NCBI RefSeq assembly: GCF_902459465.1
Contig: NC_047065.1
Span: forward strand, 17,626,204 to 17,690,203
Source: Asterias rubens
Taxonomy: Eukaryota; Echinodermata; Asteroidea; Forcipulatida; Asteriidae
DNA length: 64,000 nucleotides
Direction: 5' to 3'
The position numbers were made by a program, and so were the translations under genes. The notes beneath the pieces were generated by a model, which saw only the letters and a program-made list of their open reading frames with translations, ran no database searches and had not been told where the DNA came from. Each line of letters starts with the position of its first letter. The stretch's first letter is position 1. Positions 41,324 to 56,300 of the stretch are shown piece after piece.

Positions 41324-44300
41324 GTTGGCCTTATGTATTGTCATGGAGATTGTACCAATCTTTTTGTACACAAGTTGTATTTTATTTAGACCAGTTGTAT
41401 TAAAGGCAGTGGACACATTGGTAATTACTCAAAATAATTAATGTCATAAAACTTCACTTGGTAACGAGTAATGGGGAAAGGTTGATAGTACAAAACATTG
41501 TCAGAAACGGCTCCCTCTAAAGTGACGTAGTTTTCGAAAAAGAATTTGATTTCGAGACCTCAAGTTAAGAATGTGAGGTCTTTAAATCAAGCATTTATAA
41601 GCACACAACTTCATGTGACAAGGGTGTTTTGTTCTTTCATAGTTATCTCATAACTCCCACAACCAATTGAGCTCAAATTTGCACAGGTTTGTTATTTTAT
41701 GCACATGTTGAGATACACCAAGTGAGAAGACTGGTCTTTGACAATATTACCAATAGTGTCCAGTGTCTTTAATAGGGGTCCGGTCCAATGGGTATAGGAG
41801 GAACAAGTAGGCAGGCCTTCATGTGTTCCTTGTTTTATTATGTGACAGTGTGTTTACAAAGAGAATGACAACATGTATATCTGGAAACGTGAGGATTCAG
41901 GAACACATTCATTGTTTGAACCAGGAACTAGAGGAAGTCAAGCATATCAAAAGTCATCCTGATCCTTCCTCTATAGTCTGATCATCCTCCATTGTCTCAA
42001 TGTCTCATACTACATACTTCCTAGCCTATAGTTATTGTAATTTACATACAAACAATAGTAACCATTAAGAACTGCAACTGCCTCAAATTAATGCCTTGTA
42101 AAAGTTTGTATTAAAATAATGAAATTTTACGTTTATATTATTATATGCCTCTCAAAAAAGGGTTTTGTAGATGTTGAGTTACTAAAACGTAAACAGACAA
42201 AATAGCTAATCAATCTTATCATGGTAATGATGACATGTGTGACAAGACTGTGTTGTTGACAAAGCGAATAAAAAAAATATGTCATTATGAAAAGAAGACT
42301 ACAAAATGGTCGATTTCTACACCTGTTTAACCATGTTCCCTTAATTGGGGCCGTCAGTGCTTCAGAACATTGACCTACTGATCATATAACGCACTTGCAT
42401 GTCTAGATCCAAACACTCTTGGTTACATTCTCAATGACAGTTCCAATATTATATGAAAGTTTTATTATATGATTTCGTGACTAATAACCAGACTGGTATT
42501 CTTTGAATTGATTTCCTTTTCTTGTCTCTCATTACAGATTAAATATACAGGTTTCCGTGATAGATCGCATGAAGAACGTCAGGTCCGTTTCCAAGCGGGA
42601 TGTCGCGAGGGTCACGCGGAACTAGTAAGCATCCCTCATTTCATTTACTTAACTTGATTATAGGCCTAATGCTTAATTTGATTACACTATAATTGCATTG
42701 TTTTTATTTCATTTGTTTAGTTTTTTTTTTTTTTTTTTTTTTGCTTTCACTTGTGTGTAGATTTAGTTTGGTTGGGTTTTATTTTATATTGGATAGGTTG
42801 GGTTTGGCTTTTAAAGACAGTGGACACTATTGGTAATTGTCAAAGACCAGTCTTCTCACTTGGTGTATCTCAACATATGCACAAAATAACAAACCTGTGA
42901 AAATTTGAGCTCATTTGGTCATTGAAGTTGCGAGATAATAATGAAAGAAAAACACCCTTGTCACACGAAGTTGTGTGCTTTCAGATGCTTGATTTCGAGA
43001 CCTCAAATTCTAAACTTGAAGTCAAATTCGTGGAAAAAACACTTCTTTCTCGAAAACTATACGTCACTTCAGAGGGAGTCGTTTCTCACAATGTTTTGTA
43101 CTATCAACTTCTCCTCATTACTCGTTACCAATCATTATTTTGAGTAATTCCCAATAGTTACCATTTAGTTGATATTTTTGTCGGGATTCGTTTTGATTTG
43201 ATTGAGTTACTTAGTTGTGAGTTGATTGGTTGGATTAGTTATGTGGACTGTTGGGGTTGCTTTGTTTTTGGTTTCTGGCTTGGCTTAATTGATTGAGTTT
43301 TAGTTGTGATTGTTTTGGTTTGAATGTATTGGTTTGATTTGTTGGCTGGATGGATTGCTTTGATTTTGTTTTATTGGATAGGGTTTTATTCTTAGCCTCC
43401 TAGCTTGATTATTGTTCATGTTTTAAAGTGTGAACATTTGCGTTTGTATCTCATTACTCTATATAGTACTATTATTCATTCCATTCAATTGACATCGTTG
43501 TAAAGCAGACAGCTCGAAAAAAGTAGCAACCCAAAATTGATTGTACTCTTGGGGGAAATAAAATAATAATTGTACGGTCCGATGGTCCGATACTTTGTTT
43601 ATAACCTCGCTACTGGCAGTACTCCCGAGTACCACACGAGATATGTTGCTACAAAGCAAGCCTCTGATTGTTGTGTGTTGGAACATTCAAACAGCAATCA
43701 GCTACGGGTTTTAGCGAATGAAGGCTGAATTTAATCACCCAGTGCAAACATTGTCAAGGCTAGTGTTTTAACCCCGTTTTGGGTGAAGGTCGTTTTCAGG
43801 ATGTTTATTGATGACAATCAGTCAGCAATTTGTCAGTACACAAAGGGGACTTTTTTCATTCAACTGATGTCATGAACTATGCAGCCAAACCAAATTAAGG
43901 TCATTTTTAAAAGATGGATGAAACTATGGTTTCAATGTGTCTAAGTGTTACAGGTGTTCGCCTTCAGGCGTTAGTGTATACGTGCTTCTAAATGCAATCT
44001 CGTATTCACGATTTTGCTCAAATGTTACCCTTCTATATGTTGTTCTGAACTTCAAGTCTTATTAATTTAGATAATAATGTCAAACTTAAAAAGTTTGCCT
44101 TTGCAAGGCATTTATTGTTATACCCGCATCATTTATTGCTCCATGCCCGAATCTAAATAACCATTTTAATGAAGTATTCTAAGCTTCTTAATTCAATGGT
44201 TTAACCTCCAAACCATTACCAGCATTGTTTGGTTCCATCCTCAGGCATTTTCGTCAACCGGCACCAATCTACACCTTCAATTTTTCCCAACAAATAACCA

Positions 44301-47300
44301 TGAGAACGGCAAAACAGACAGATTACTTAACAGAGAATACGTCGATTTTGACAGAGAAATCGGACGGGTAAGTTTTTTTCTCATAATAATTGTCCATTTA
44401 TGTGATATGTGTTCTCATGAATGGTGGCCATGAATGATTTATCTTTCCTTCATGTGTGGATTATGATATATTGTCAATCATTTCTACCACACCTCGTGTC
44501 GTGGTCACGAGTTGTGTTTTCAAAAAGCCACAAGGGACATCTTGAACTATGTACACAGAATACTTTCACTTTCATAAAGGGTACCATTATAAACTTCTTA
44601 AACTTGTATCCCTTGAATTTTGAACAAAAATACACTCCAATTGTTGCGACATGCTTCCAGCAAGCCTATGTAGGTCATACACGGGACATTAATTGTTTTA
44701 TATTTATGATTAGTGTAAATAGAAAACAATTTTATATGTTTTATAGCGTAAATAAAAAACAATTTCAGGAATTGATTTTAATGTTGTTTTGTGTAAAATA
44801 AATGTCGCATCCCCAAGAAAATTGAAGATAATTTTTGTTCAAAATTAAAAACAATACTTCCATCAAATGTTTTTTTTTTAAACTCCGGTCAGCCAGCAAG
44901 GTTTTTCTGACCTTCGATTAACTGTTTCATGTCTGACCGATACATGAAGGAATTCCTTCTGGCAGAGGACTTCCCTCGTGGCTCACCATGATTCACATTG
45001 ATTGAATGATGGCTCACCGTGATTCACATTGATTGAATGATGGCTCACCGTGAAATGCATATAGGATGGCCCGATATTGTATGGCGGAACCCTGACCAAG
45101 CATGACCCCTCTCATAACTGTTGCTCACCCTAGCCCTTTCTAATTTGTTAATTAAATTGCTCCTATTAAACAATTATCGGCATCCACAAAATTGTTGAAC
45201 CTAAAAAGTAGCTTTGTCACCTCTTAGTTCTTGACCGGAGTGTTTTGGTTTAACAAAGTCCGTATAGGCACAAAAAGAATATCAAGCTTCCATGCACACA
45301 CACACAGCAAGCTCCCGCCGCGCCATTTAAATTAGTCACAGCATTTCTCGGAAGTGTTCTTATTATAATATGCATGAGTAGGCGTGGTTACATTACACGT
45401 TGTAATAACCGCCCACACATACATGTACATGTACTTGGTACACTGTCGTTGGTTCATCTTGCGCTGATTATCATATCGCTGTACATGAATAACGTGGCGA
45501 TACCATTGTTATTAGAGGGGGTGGCATATTGTAGTGGGTGGTGAAGTATATTCACTAGTTCCAGTGAATCATGAAAGTCTCATCATGCGTAATTTGTATA
45601 ATTTCTCGGCTCTTTTGGAGAAGCAATTTGTCATCGCAAGAACTGTAAATGTTCTTGTAAATAGTCTAAGAAGTGTTATTTGTAATAATTTATCATCTTT
45701 CAGCGGTTGAATCGTGTTCTGTGGAGTTGCATGTACATGAAATTGTATAACCACTAATTATTATTTATTATAATATCTTTGGTGGGTTTTTTGGTGGGGG
45801 TCTCTCGTGCTTGAATATGTTGTTGTTTGGTCATATTAACATGTTGAGTCAATTGTTAGGCCCTATGGAAAATAATAATCAACAATTAATTAATGTATTT
45901 ATTTATTTTTTATGTATTTGATATCAACACAGCGGATCCGCCATTTAGAGGTATCGTTTAAAGAAACAAGTATAAATATAGATATAATTTAAAAATTAGA
46001 ATTACACAATGATAAAAACTTAATTAATGTAGAAAAACAAGTAAAAGAAACCATAAACAGACTTTGGCACACCAAAAAGGTCCACACACCCCATACAAAC
46101 ACACCCGACACCTCATTAGTAAACATTAGAAATACCTGACACCCCATAAACAAAACAAAAAACATAAAAACAAACACACTCCCCAACAAACAACAGTAAA
46201 AACAAACGGATAAATCGAAATTTAATTTAAAAATATAATTCAGACAAAAAAAAGTGGAAATAAAGTTTATCAACTAAAAACCTATACATTGTAGATTACA
46301 AAAGCAATTTGAGGATGTAATAATAATACTTATTCAAGTTCACGCTTAACGGGTGCCCACCTTAGTGGCAGTCCCTAATACGATCTCCAAATTCCTGGGT
46401 CATAACCTGATACCGGGGGGGGGGGGGGGCCTGAGCCTCATGACCTATTTAGGGTAAGGCTGACACGGAACTGGTTTACGAATATAATTTTAGCTCAGAT
46501 TCTGCGTCAGTTGACCCAATCTTGGTCAACCTAATACGAATTCCGAGCCATTTTGACCCAGATATGTTTTAGGCCCCAACGGGGACCCGGAACATTTGAA
46601 AACATTATGAGCTTTCATATTAGGTATTGCACGAAAACGTCCGCCACGGGTTTGTTAATTTAAAACAATCAATGAATTATTGTCGGGACCAATCATTGTC
46701 ATTCATTGGACCAAGTCCATCAGCCACATAATACAAACAATTAAAATCCAAAATGGCTAACGTGTAGTTTGTACGCAGTATCAACATTATAAAGGAACAC
46801 GTTGCCTTGGATCGGACGAGTTGGTCTATAAAAAGCGTTTGAAACCGTTTGTTATGAAATGCATATGGTTAGAAAGATGTTTGAAAAGTAGAATATAATG
46901 ATCCACACAAGTATCACTCGACACGGTCAACCATTTATGGGAGTGACTCCCATAAATGGCCGACTGTGTTTGGTCGCCGAGGTAAAAAGAAAACCATGCA
47001 ATTTCGAGGCATATTTGTGTAGATCATTGTATTCTACTTTTACAACATCTTTCTACCCATATGCATTTTATAACAAACGGTTTACAGAACACTTTTCAAA
47101 GACCAACTCGACCCATCCAAGGCAAGGTGCTTTAAGTAATGTTTTTATCTGTCTCGTTTGTGAATTTATAACCACTCATCTATGGTATTCACAAACCATA
47201 GAGCTTATATGCACAAACTGAATACGACTAGAGACCTGAGAAGGTTGTATCATTGCCTAATAATTATAAGAACACGTGGGCTTTTCCAGGTAAAAGACAA

Positions 47301-50300
47301 TGGGAGAGATAATACACGACCGCGCGGGTAATGACACGGAAAGCCGGTATGGACGTGTATCCTGGCTCGGTGAGGATGTAACGGATCACGGTTATTTTAC
47401 TCGCAAACAATGTAAGGGTATGATGTTTATTAGCAACCACTTGGCGTGTGATTGCCGTACACGGTGCGAACCCAACCATGGTTCAACCAGAGGGCCCACC
47501 ACTTTGACTGAACAACTGTTTATGTTCCGAAGTGCAGTTATTAACTCCAGAGCTTTCCAAAATGGAAAACGTGCCCTGGGCTCTACCAAGTCGTACTCCA
47601 CGCCGATGGTATCCAACCAGTCGCAGTGCTTACCAATATTCATGAGGTTTAGCAGAAACAATGAATATTATATTTCAGATTGTGTCAGAATTAAATGACG
47701 CAAACTTCATATACAGGCTTTTGGCTTCGTCGCTACCTGTGGGCATCCAACCAGACTTTGATAAATTCAACCGCAGCAAAAATAGCTTGATTCCCCCACT
47801 ATAGGGATCGTCATATCGCTTTGGTCCTATATTGAGCATAATACATGTATAACAATATTTCTATCAAGCTGCCAAAATTGACTTGAGATGATAAAGCAAC
47901 CGCAGCCTATTTAAGACTGATACAGCCACCTACGCCTTTCTTTCAGTTGGTTTTCTAAACCTTGCTAGTTTTAGGCTAACTTGAGTCACCTCTCTATAGG
48001 CTCTGTATAGACTCAGCCAGAGGGTCCAGGCTCTTTTTCTCCTATTCTACAAGCAATGTTCTAAACGTTGAGTTTAATTTGTGTTAATGTGTGTGCAGAT
48101 CCCCATGCTAAACTGCTGAGGAACCCCGTTGGTAATAAAACTTATAAGAAGTGATTTGATAAATTAAATAAAGTAGGTAAATAAAAAAGAAAAGAAAAAT
48201 AAACACATTTTACCGTTTTGACAGTTCGGACACAACTACAGTCTTGGTTCTTGGTAATGAAATTATAGAGTATTAAATAATAGGCCCCTATAGGTAACGA
48301 TTTGAAAACCAAACTTTTACAAATTAATCTGTTATACTATAATTTATTGTTTTATTCATTCTTACATTGTTTTGCACGTTAAAGAAAATAACAGATTTTA
48401 GGTGTCGAAAATACACCTTGCAAGTTGTGGACCGAATTTGACCATTTGACGTACATTAATATAGTAAGTTATTGCGAGACTCACAATTTTTGCGTACAAT
48501 GAAAACGATAGAAACAACTGTTTGAACAGTGGAGGAATGAAAACGATAGAAACAACTGTTTGAACATTGGAGGAATGAAAACGATAGAAACAACTGTTTG
48601 AACTCGGAGGAATACGGAGAAGCCAACAGTAAGAAGAGTTCTAGAAGCCTCGGCGGTGCTCCCCAAATAACAGTTCCTATAAGTGGATGAAATTGGACCG
48701 ATTTTTATTTTTATTTTTTCATTAAAGGAACACGTTGCCTTGGGTCGGTCGAGTTGGTCTTTGAAAAGCGTTTGTAACTGTTATAAAATGCATGATTAGA
48801 AAGATATAATAAAATAAAAAAAGTAACACTCGAAATTGCTTGGTTTTCATTTTACCTCGTCGACTAACACGGTCAGCCATTTATGGGAGTCAAATGTTTG
48901 ACTCCCATGGTCAAATGTTTGACTTCCATAAATGGCCGACCGTGTTAGTTCGTCAAGTAAAATGAAACCGCGCAATTTCGAGGCAAATTTGTGTGGATCA
49001 TTGTATTCTACTCAAACAGTTACAAACGCGTTTCAAAGACCAACTCGACCGATCCAAGGCAACGCGTTCCTTCAGCAGTGCTCCCACAAAATAACAGTTC
49101 CTATTATTTGTGGATGAAATTGGACCGAATCCAAAGTAAGCATTGATGCCGTTTGTTGGCAGTTCGATGTTGTTGGCAGTGCACGTATTGGCAAGATGCC
49201 CGTGGTCCTATGAGGGAACAAAGTGCGTGTACCCGTGTATAGGCCTATGGGGCCTTCTGCAGGTATAGCATGGAGTTGAAATAACCCATGTTAGTTTGTA
49301 TTTCTACTTTATACATTTAGATGCCTCAATCTGACGAAAGACTGAGCTTATTTCATAATCTTATTGTAATTTAATCAATGAAAATCTGGCATCATGGTGT
49401 ATGTCATTTTGTATCGTTCCTGAATGAGAAACAACTTTCTGAAATACTCAATTCTTACTTGTACTTCCACATTTTGTTGTTGTTTTAGATACTCACTTCC
49501 CAGTTGATTTGGCACATTACATTGGCGATCTGGGACATGAGCCAGGAAAGCTGTAAATATTGTAGTATGTTAACTATATATCGCCCAAGGAAAAGTTAAT
49601 TAATCCATGTACAATCTTCAAATTTGGTTTGAGTCTTGAATTTAAATCAGGACGACTATAATTATTGGCGACAATTATTAATTAGGGATCTGTTATACCA
49701 AGTTCTGTAGACATGTAAGTCAGAAGCGTAAAGCAAATGAGATTAACTTTTGAACAAGGAAAGTCGGGGCTATGTTAGTGTTTCTTTGAGATAATAGACG
49801 ATGGTTTCACTGTCGATACGAATGTTCATTGGGTTACCAGTAGGACTGTTTGACGGGCATTGTCGTGTTACAAAATGGAGCGAATACCATCACGTAAAAT
49901 ATGAAATATGATTACATTCATGTATCATGATCCAATGTGATGCATTTGATTCTGCTGGTTGCCCTTAACTACTGTAATTACAGTGTTCCTTAAGGTACGT
50001 TCATGTAATAGACCAATATTATTATCTGCGAATCTAACAAGTATTCTATGGATGTCTTTGATCTAATACTAAAGGCAAAACCTCTGTGTGATAAGATGCT
50101 AAGTTAAATTAGATCGTTGGTTGCAGTACAGACGTTCCGCATTTCCCAAAGCGTTTTGCTTGTGATATTTCCATTTTACTGAATATCAGCCAATATCAAA
50201 ACCAGTAAAGACATCTTATGGACATGGCCGAGACAAGTAGCCTACACAATACTTAAAGTACACGTTAGTGAACTGAGTTAGTATTGGGCGGAGATAGGGG

Positions 50301-53300
50301 AGGGTAGGGCCCAATTTGGTTGATACGTGAATCTTCTACACAACCGGTTACTCCATGCAGTGTTGTGCTTTGGTGAACGGGTGTGTATGGGAAGACCATA
50401 AGACGTCGTGGTCATTACCTTACAATTCAAGATGCCTGCACCGCACCGACGTGGGGTAGCGCTTGGATGGGGGTGCACGAGCCAAGGCTTTTGTGGACTG
50501 CATACATTTTGGAAACAAGCCAACTTTGTTTCCCGCCAATTTGTTGAGCTTTTCTTATATGTTAACATCATGCCAGCACTGTATATAAATGGAAACCTAA
50601 TATGGGTTACCGTGTTACCGTTTATAGGGCTAAGCATTATAACAAGTGAATTCTGAAATGTGGTTTACCAGAGGCAACAAGTTCAAACAATGCGCAGTGC
50701 AACTCCAATAGTTTCTTCAGGCTCAATACCTCAACCCAAGGTTCATTTGTTGGCACTTACTCTAATGATGTATGATGTTTCAGCATACATACATAGTTGA
50801 AGGGAGATGGTTTTCACAACAAAACGTCTCTCAGGCAGAGACCAGACTTCATCATCGCGAATACCACGATTTAATTTAAGAGTCCACCATGTAAAAGTTA
50901 TCAAAATGTCAAAACTTGAAATATAAGACCCCGTTCATCACAGTTGATAATCCCGATTGCCAAAATTGAAACAGTCCAGATATGAACACAGAAACCACCT
51001 ACAAAACATAATCGTTTTTGGTGTTTTCACTAGAACACTTTCACGGGTTGGTCGTCCTCTATGTTCGACTTTACGGAAAAGTCGAGGACTCAAATATAAT
51101 TATTTTCTTTACCAACAGACATTGATGTTTCCTTGCTTCCGTCCCGTTGCCTTTGCTTTTTTTGCTGTTCTAAAGAGTTTCCTTCTGTGATTTGTCTCCA
51201 ACTTGCAAATCAATTTGTAAACGAAAACGAACCTTTTACGAATGATTTTTGTTTTTGTAAAGTTACCGCAACAATTGAAAGAGTCTAAAAAAAAAACTTC
51301 GACTATGGGACTCCAAGTCATACAATACGGCTATAAAGGGGGCAAACATGATTGTCTAAATATTACTGTACGTTTACCCTATCTAATGCTTGATGAATAA
51401 ATCATTACTATTGGGATGAATAGTGTTTATGTTTAAATCAAAATTCATGGATCCCATTCTAGATTGTGTTGATGAAATCTATTTTGTAAACATTTGCAAA
51501 ATAAGAGTGAAAATTTGTGTCACACAACATGTAACTCACTGAGTGATTTGCTATTACTGAGTTAAATAATACTGTACATGGACTCCCAAATCCTGATAAC
51601 ATGATTAACAGATGAATTAATTGTAACAATCTTCTTTTTCTGAAGAATACAGAAGATTCAGATTGAATGGTGCACCAACCATGCACTAACATGTAAGGCC
51701 TAAAGCTAGCCCCGTACAGTAGGACATCGTCACTCCGATTGATGCTATACTACCGTGTGCATATTATTATCGGTAGGCCTAACCGTGAGACCACACGATG
51801 TACAGCCGAACGCCGTTGACTCACACGACCCTTCACTATGACCCAGTTACCGAATGCCCCAATTTTCTCGAACAAATCCAACGAAATTATCGCTAAAATG
51901 TGAATGCATTTACACATAGAATGTTAAATAATGTTTATTGAGTAAGACACTGTGAATATCTCATGAAATGTTTATGATTTAGTTTAGTTGTAGATGAAGT
52001 TTCGTTGTTTTGGTACCGAGGGTAAAATGGTGTCGTTTTCTCACAAACTGTTAACCTTTGACTTCTCCTAGCACTCCCTTGCCATCATGGTTGTTATATC
52101 TCGTGAAAAACAGTAATAATCTGTTCTGATTCTCACAGACAACCATTCATTATTTTCACTGCAATAATCTGAAAACGTCCCCTCCACAAAAACCACCGAT
52201 AATAAGGTGTGGTGCCATTGCGAGAATTCGATAATGTGTCTGCGAGTATAGTCTCACAGCTATAGACCACAATGATGGTGAATGTGCTGTATGTACAGTG
52301 TTCAACCACAATGTGGCCGCCATTTTGTTTCACTGGTTAGGTTTGATTGCCGGGGACATAAGTTCGTGGAAGAGTCAATGTTCCATTGGATGTTGACAAC
52401 TCTGTAAGATGTGCTTACTCTGCAAAATTGGCTGTCTTTTTGAATTTTTCGTTTAGTCTTTGGAATCGTGCCCGTTAGCTGACGAACTTTCGAAAAAACC
52501 TATAGTTTTGTACCAGCATAATGCATCGTGCTATAGATAGAGACATACATTAAACACCGTCTTCATTGTCTGCTTAATATGTACAGTTTGCCCATAGCTG
52601 TATTCTCATTCAAAGGATAAAAATTCATAGAACCAGTCCTCAATTATAATTTAAAAACTGTGTTGATGAGCCTTTGGTTTGAAAACAAGACCTTATGAGA
52701 AATTTAAGAATCCGCTTTCTTCAAATATGTAAGTAGGTATATAACTGGAAATTATAACGAACTATCCGCAAAGTCATACCTTATTAATAAAAAGGTGAAG
52801 GCTTATTATACCAAGTAAAAATTCGTTCCTTAAGCGCTTCAATTTAAGCAAAAAGTAAGCAATACCTCCTATTTTAAAGTACAAAGAATACTTGCAACCA
52901 TCGTTGACTACGTCTATATAAATTCCAGGTTCCATCTTTTCACCAAAATAGGTCAGCTGGAATTGAAGACAATAATATTCCCCATCGGTGAATCATCGTC
53001 AATATAAACAGGTGATTTTAAGACTTAATGATGAATATGATCCAAAATAATGTAGGACTAGATGTAGACTGTTAAATGGTCGTCCTTGTCTGAGAACAAC
53101 AAGTTGCTTGATGATGAAACTTCGCGGTTATAACACGAGTCCATAGGTTTCGAGTCGCCAGACACCGCAAACTCTACCCATAAAAGAACCACAAGAAGCC
53201 CCTTAGCCTAGGCGGGTACGTCCTGTTATTGGACGGTACGTGGTGCTGGAGACAAACCACAAAGATCGGAGCTACACTCGGGCTGTTCTTTCTTCCCCAT

Positions 53301-56300
53301 ACATAGCAGGTGCTAATAGTACAGAGAACATGTAATCTGAACGTGCATCATTTTCTGGTTTAGGGAATGATCTTTTAAGGAAGGAATATCCTATTGTTAT
53401 TGATTGTCTAACGGTGTAATTACAATACTTAACCTCATTAAAGACTGACATCCTTTTCTGAAGGGATAATGGATACAAAGATTGATCCCTGGTAAGTCAT
53501 AAGATGTGGTTTTTATCACAATTCCGAGACCATCCGTTGTCTTAAAATCAATTCATTATAAATTACTGCAGCTGCTAAACTGAAATGCGGTGAAGGTAAA
53601 CACAAATAATGGTCGAAACGTCAGAAGACATCTGTTTAGCCTCATCAAAACATGGGGTTCCCTTATATAGTAACTTCAAACAATGACATTCACTCGTACG
53701 ATTCAGGCGCCATTTCAGATTGTTAACCCCAACCCCTCAAAAACTCTGTTCACGACTTGCAACTTAATTGTATTCTATTTTGCGACGATTTTACATAGAT
53801 AATCGTCACAAACATTATGAGAAAACAAAAAGGGTGTTTTTCTTTTGAAAAACAAATAATAATCCCGAGTTAAGAAAATGGAATATTTTGAATGTTTCGG
53901 AAGATGTTGATAATGTGCAATTCGTCGCCAAGAACTCGACGGCACAACAGCTTTTGGACGGGGAGCCGCACTGGAAAGCGCACGCTCAGTCTAGTATGTT
54001 TTGATGATCAGTCACGGCCACACCCTCGGAAATTTGACAGAGTTTGTACAATCCTATCAAATGTTATCTCTCCAAAGTGTGTACTTTAAATACAAGGGAC
54101 TAAACTTGTAACGTTTTTACAATGTTAAAAAATTAGTTGTTGTTTCCTTCAAAAATCTAAGTTTTCATGTAAATGTAGACTCGCCATTTTTGTTTTTGTT
54201 TGAAAACTATGATTTGCATCGTAACAAGCGTCGGCATTGTAAAGAAAACTCCTATGCTTTTTAACTTGACTTAAATCAAATCCGTTGGTTTGTTGTCTTT
54301 GCTTCATTGTGGAAGGTTCACACACCATGAATCATGCTCCTAATATTAATTCATTTGAATAACAGTTACATGAATGACTCGAACTACTCATTCTAATGAT
54401 GTATATCATGCTTGCCACAGATTAACCATTTCGTAATCAAAGATAATGTATACAACATTTAATATATTATTTGTTTTTCTTTGATTGTTAACAGGTTCAT
54501 TTAAAAACCCGATTTATATTGAATGGCGTTTGCGTTGTATGGAGAGGTTGGGTTGATCTTCAGAGACTGGACGGTATTGGATATGTAGAGTATGATGAAG
54601 ACAAAGCAAGGGTAAGCAAGAAATAAATCATTTCCTCTAAAAACATTATAGGAAACTTATGGTAACCTTTAAAATGTAGCTTTGCCTGCGGACAGCAAAG
54701 CAAAAGTTGTTTTTCAACAATTATAAATCTTCAAGATCTAATCTGTGTTGACGTGAAGACGTGACGGGAAAAAAACATGAGTAAAATACAGAAAATAAAA
54801 ACCACTGAAATGTTTCGAACTAAAACCCGGTCATGAGAAAGGGTTGAAATTTCCGTCGGTAACTCTGCATGCAGGACTTCATCTGAACAAATATATATAA
54901 TAGTGAAGGAATGAGACAATATAAGATCTAATCTGTGTTGACGTGAAGGGAAAAAAAACATGAGTAAAATACAGAAAATAAAAACCACTGAAATGTTTCG
55001 AACTAAAATCCGGTCATGAGAAAGGGTTGAAATTTCCGTCGGTAACTCTGCATGCAGGACTTCATCTGAACAAATATATATAGTGAAGGAATGAGACAAT
55101 TGAGTAAGGATGTCACATGTAAAAAAAAAACGAAAACATGGCTAAATTGGAGGTAGTCTGTGTGAATTTTTATACATAAAATGATAACAAAACTTTCTCT
55201 AATATAAAAACAGGTAGAAGATTCCGTCTTAAGACAGTCAATGGATCAACAAAGTAGACGACTTCGAGAGTTTGAAGAGAGACAAAGATTACGGCGAGAG
55301 GAATTAGACAGACAAGCAGAGGCAGAAGTAGAGGTAAGTTGAAATGCAAAATGTCTAAGTTTGTTATATGTTGATGCCAAGAGGATTTCTATAGTGTCCA
55401 ATATTGTTTGTTATCGTTTTCACCAGAAAATGTTCAACTATTTGAACATTGGTAGAGATTGGCGATTTTGTAATTGCAAATCAAGAATTGAGATCCATAG
55501 AAAAGTCTTTTTGACTATGCAAAGTCTTTTTGACTATGCAAGGACTCTTGAAAATATCAAAAACAGCAACAACAACAATAACAAACAACAACAACAACAA
55601 CAACAACAACAAACCGATTGCAAATACCCGTAACGTTCGAAGTTGGACGATGATTTTGTACCGTTAATAAATTCACGGTGATTTATATCTGGGCGCATAA
55701 AGCATCGAAACAGCATGACTGCCCTAAATCCTTTAAAAGGTTATTCCCTATCCTCCAATGTGTAATAAAGGAATCTTTAGGAAATAAAGATTCATAGATT
55801 CAAAATAAACCTACAGAATAACTGCAAACAGCATCCGAAAGTTCACTATTAACGTTTTCGAGTGGGCCTTCTCAAATGTTGATGTGAGTAGGAAAATCTA
55901 TTCAGATCCGACATGCACCCACCCACGACCGGACTGACTCTATTAACCGGAGACTCATGGGGCAAAGAGTTGCCGTTGCCCACCTTGTTTAGCTATGAAC
56001 GCAACCACAAACCATGCAGGTTGGGTGCTCAAATCGCCCCATAGACTGATTGGAAAGGTTGGACCTCAATCGTTGGTCATTTACGGACAATATTCTGAAA
56101 TGTGCTCCCACGTTGGGGGCGATTTATTTAACAGAAAGGTCAACGTATAGCTTGGAGACTCGAAAGGTTGTTTTTAACAAGGAAGTGGTTTTTGTAAATA
56201 ACCATTTGGAAAGAAAACATCAATCTGAACAGATTACATTTCGTTTTCAAATGAATACAACTGCTTGTGTGTTTAATACGTCAACAATATTCGGCGACGT

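Noticed and set aside
47300..47698. 132-codon open frame in CBFB intron 3
   Set aside because: No recognisable domain, overlapping frames on the other strand, no splice context; cannot be supported.
55361..55633. 90-codon frame ending in poly-Gln as a CBFB extension
   Set aside because: Intronic (AAC)n microsatellite; the exon 5 donor GTAAGT precedes it and read-through stops after two codons.
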